24,845 nt of DNA. Origin: Mucilaginibacter saanensis. Its GTDB lineage: Bacteria > Bacteroidota > Bacteroidia > Sphingobacteriales > Sphingobacteriaceae. A program made the translations under genes and the position numbers. Shown piece after piece: positions 23,491 to 24,845 of the stretch. The notes beneath the pieces are model-generated. The model worked only from the letters and a program-made list of their open reading frames with translations, made no database searches and was not told where the DNA came from. The stretch covers positions 1-24,845 of the forward strand of contig NZ_JACHBZ010000034.1 of NCBI RefSeq assembly GCF_014200575.1, given 5' to 3'. Every line of letters begins with the position of its first letter. The first letter of the stretch is position 1.

Positions 23491-24354
23491 GTGTTGGTTA
23501 AAACTTTTGGCAGTGCGGTTTATGGTATTGAGGCAATTACCATTACGGTTGAGGTAAATATAGCGGCAGGTACTAAATATTTTATCGTTGGTTTGCCCGA
23601 TGTGGCCGTTAAAGAGAGCTATTTCCGTATAGAATCGGCTCTGAAAAACTGCGGTTTCCGGATGCCCCGCCAGCAGGTGGTGGTAAACATGGCCCCGGCC
23701 GATATAAAAAAAGAAGGATCATCCTATGACCTTACCATTGCCACTGGGGTTTTAGCGGCATCGGGCCAAATAGAGCCCGAAAACCTGGATAAGTATATCA
23801 TCATGGGCGAGCTATCGCTTGATGGCAGTCTGCAGCCTATTAAGGGCGCCCTTCCTATTGCCATACAGGCCCGCAAGGATGGCTTTAAGGGCTTTATACT
23901 CCCCAAGCAAAATGCCCGAGAGGCAGCCATTGTAAATGACCTCGAGGTTTACGGGGTTGAAAATATTAAAGAAGTAGCCGGGTTTTTTAACGGAGATGTA
24001 AGCATCGCGCCCGAAGTGGTAAACACCCGCGAAGAGTTTTATAACAGCCTGAGCAATTACGACAGCGATTTTAGCGAAGTAAAAGGCCAGGAAAATATTA
24101 AACGGGCGCTTGAAATTGCCGCCGCGGGTGGCCATAATGTGATATTGATTGGGCCTCCGGGTGCCGGTAAAACCATGCTGGCCCGCAGGCTGCCATCTAT
24201 TTTGCCGCCGCTCAGTTTGTATGAATCATTAGAAACTACCAAGATACACTCCGTTGCCGGTAAACTGGCTGCTGCCGATGCACTGGTTACTATAAGACCA
24301 TTCCGGTCGCCGCACCATACCATTAGTGACTTTGTGGTGTTAAAGTGTAAATAG
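23491..24354 (+). pseudogene. comM: YifB/ComM Mg-chelatase-like AAA ATPase, truncated by insertion
   Basis: The first 280 codons match YifB/ComM: the Lon-protease-like N-terminal domain (about 1-170, FIVGLPDVAVKES, MAPADIKKEGSSYDL), then KGQENIKRALEIAAAGGHN and Walker A GPPGAGKT (221-228), and RPFRSPHHTISD (269-280). Family members continue for some 220 more residues with Walker B, sensor motifs and a C-terminal domain. Here homology stops after D280 (24330), and seven unrelated codons lead to a stop at 24354. ComM is a helicase that aids branch migration in natural transformation in other bacteria. The start is GTG at 23491, preceded by no clear ribosome-binding site. Since Walker B and the Arg finger are lost, the product is almost certainly inactive. 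The 3' half is not in the window. Confidence 0.88.
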
Positions 24355-24526
24355 TCTTTTATAATAAAAATTTCACTTCTTTAAACTTTTAAACCTCATT
24401 AGACTAAAAATGGTGGTTCCTGGGAGGCCTTTGTGAAAACGTAAGTAAACCGCATATAGTAAAAAAATAAATCAAGGGAGACAGGGATATTAGATATATA
24501 TCATATCGTATAAAATCAATATTACC

Positions 24527-24781
24527 ATGAAAATTAACCCAAAACACATCCACAGATTTGAAGCCTTTATTCAAGAGGCTAAAGACACCAATGCCAAAAA
24601 TACTGAGCAGACAAAGAATGATAAAAAACCTGAGCAGGCAGATGAAGATGAAGATGAAGATGAAGAAACACAAAATGACAGCGAAGATGAAGATGATATT
24701 GTTGAAGAAATGAAAAGATACTTTGCTGAAAAAGAAAAAAACAACCCTAACCTGGAGATTCTGATGAACCAGACCACCTGA
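24527..24781 (+). CDS. Small acidic hypothetical protein in the inserted segment
   Basis: An 84-residue, very acidic protein with no recognised family. Residues 1-20 are a short amphipathic segment (MKINPKHIHRFEAFIQEAKD); the middle is Lys/Glu/Asp-rich with a run of Asp-Glu coded by a (GATGAA)4 microsatellite at 24641-24666; residues 57-70 (DDIVEEMKRYFAEKE) may form a helix. The stop codon TGA (24779-24781) overlaps the first base of the terminal repeats, so the element end may supply the stop. No ribosome-binding site is evident. It might be a passenger or accessory gene of the mobile element, or a truncated host gene. Existence as a real gene is moderately likely. Confidence 0.45.
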   Translation: MKINPKHIHRFEAFIQEAKDTNAKNTEQTKNDKKPEQADEDEDEDEETQNDSEDEDDIVEEMKRYFAEKEKNNPNLEILMNQTT

Positions 24782-24845
24782 TTCCGGGGCAAGCTGACCA
24801 CCAATTCCGGGGCAAACTGACCAGGGGATTCCGGGACAAACTGAC
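24781..24845. repeat. Three direct repeats resembling an IS21-family terminus
   Basis: ATTCCGGGGCAAGCTGACC (24781-24799), ATTCCGGGGCAAACTGACC (24804-24822) and ATTCCGGGACAAACTGAC (24828-24845, cut by the window end) repeat every 23-24 bp; a partial GACCACC precedes them at 24772. Multiple short repeats that include the terminal inverted repeat, with a TG tip (TGATTCC at 24779), are known for IS21-family ends and serve as transposase-binding sites. The istA/istB genes would lie beyond the window. Confidence 0.6.

Larger units (their letters stand above)
24331..24845. mobile_element. Inserted sequence interrupting comM (left part; continues past the window)
   Basis: Sequence after comM codon 280 has no relation to comM. 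Its first bases, TTTGTGGTGTTAAAGTG, include a TGT a few bases from the junction, and a loosely similar inverted copy (GTTTAAAAGTTTAAAG on the minus strand) lies at about 24377-24393. The segment is AT-rich, carries one small acidic reading frame (24527-24781) and ends with IS21-like terminal repeats. Which element type made the break in comM cannot be told, because the right junction is outside the window. Confidence 0.6.

Noticed and set aside
24333..24393. The TGT-starting left junction as a proven Tn7-like end.
   Set aside because: Only one loose inverted copy of the motif was seen, no tns genes are in the window, and the right end is missing, so it is kept only as a possibility.
24404..24673. 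A hydrophobic 89-codon minus-strand frame that looks like a membrane peptide.
   Set aside because: It is the reverse complement of the acidic GAT/GAA-rich frame; such complements always read as Phe/Ile/Ser-rich.

Overview
The window looks like chromosomal DNA of a Bacteroidota, most likely a Sphingobacteriaceae near Mucilaginibacter or Pedobacter (genus is inference). The signs are a gldH-ricT-holB cluster, Bacteroidota-type promoters (-33 TTTG, -7 TAnnTTTG) in place of strong Shine-Dalgarno sequences, DUF3078 and CarboxypepD_reg/TonB-plug outer-membrane proteins, and intergenic spaces full of short palindromic repeats.

Layout. 1-820: a terminator from an upstream gene, then a small GIY-YIG nuclease gene flanked on both sides by REPIN-like palindromes. 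824-3638 (minus): rmuC and a secreted 11-repeat TPR protein. 3640-3860: a second palindrome family. 3863-6998 (minus): operon holB-ricT-gldH. 7017-7179: a divergent promoter region bracketed by long inverted repeats, then ruvX (plus). 7305-8069 (minus): a GxxExxY nuclease-fold gene that has lost its usual stop and reads antisense into ruvX. 8267-10350 (plus): O-methyltransferase and two glucosaminidases, the second a LysM lipoprotein. 10520-11278: a secreted CarboxypepD_reg-like protein. 11279-13200: an AT-richer accessory stretch with a small lipoprotein and an unrecognised secreted HEXXH protein. 13268-14299: DUF3078 protein. 14440-14590: phased T-tracts upstream of ffh (14701-16029). 16203-19631: M1-like peptidase and type-B carboxylesterase. 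19693-22413 (minus): large TonB-receptor-like protein. 22905-23303: three-helix membrane protein. 23491-24354: 5' part of yifB/comM, cut off at codon 280. 24331-24845: foreign sequence with a small acidic ORF and, at the very end, three 18-19 bp repeats resembling an IS21-family terminus.

Most genes are conserved: replication and repair (holB, ruvX, rmuC, yifB), protein targeting (ffh), gliding/envelope (gldH, ricT), peptidoglycan turnover and outer-membrane proteins. There is no obvious large defence or secondary-metabolism system. The best leads for something undescribed are the GIY-YIG gene inside its REPIN-like repeats (a possible analogue of RAYT/REP systems), the secreted HEXXH protein, the insertion in comM, the phased T-tract region before ffh, and promoters placed so close to start codons that the mRNAs may be leaderless. 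No tRNA, rRNA or CRISPR array was seen.
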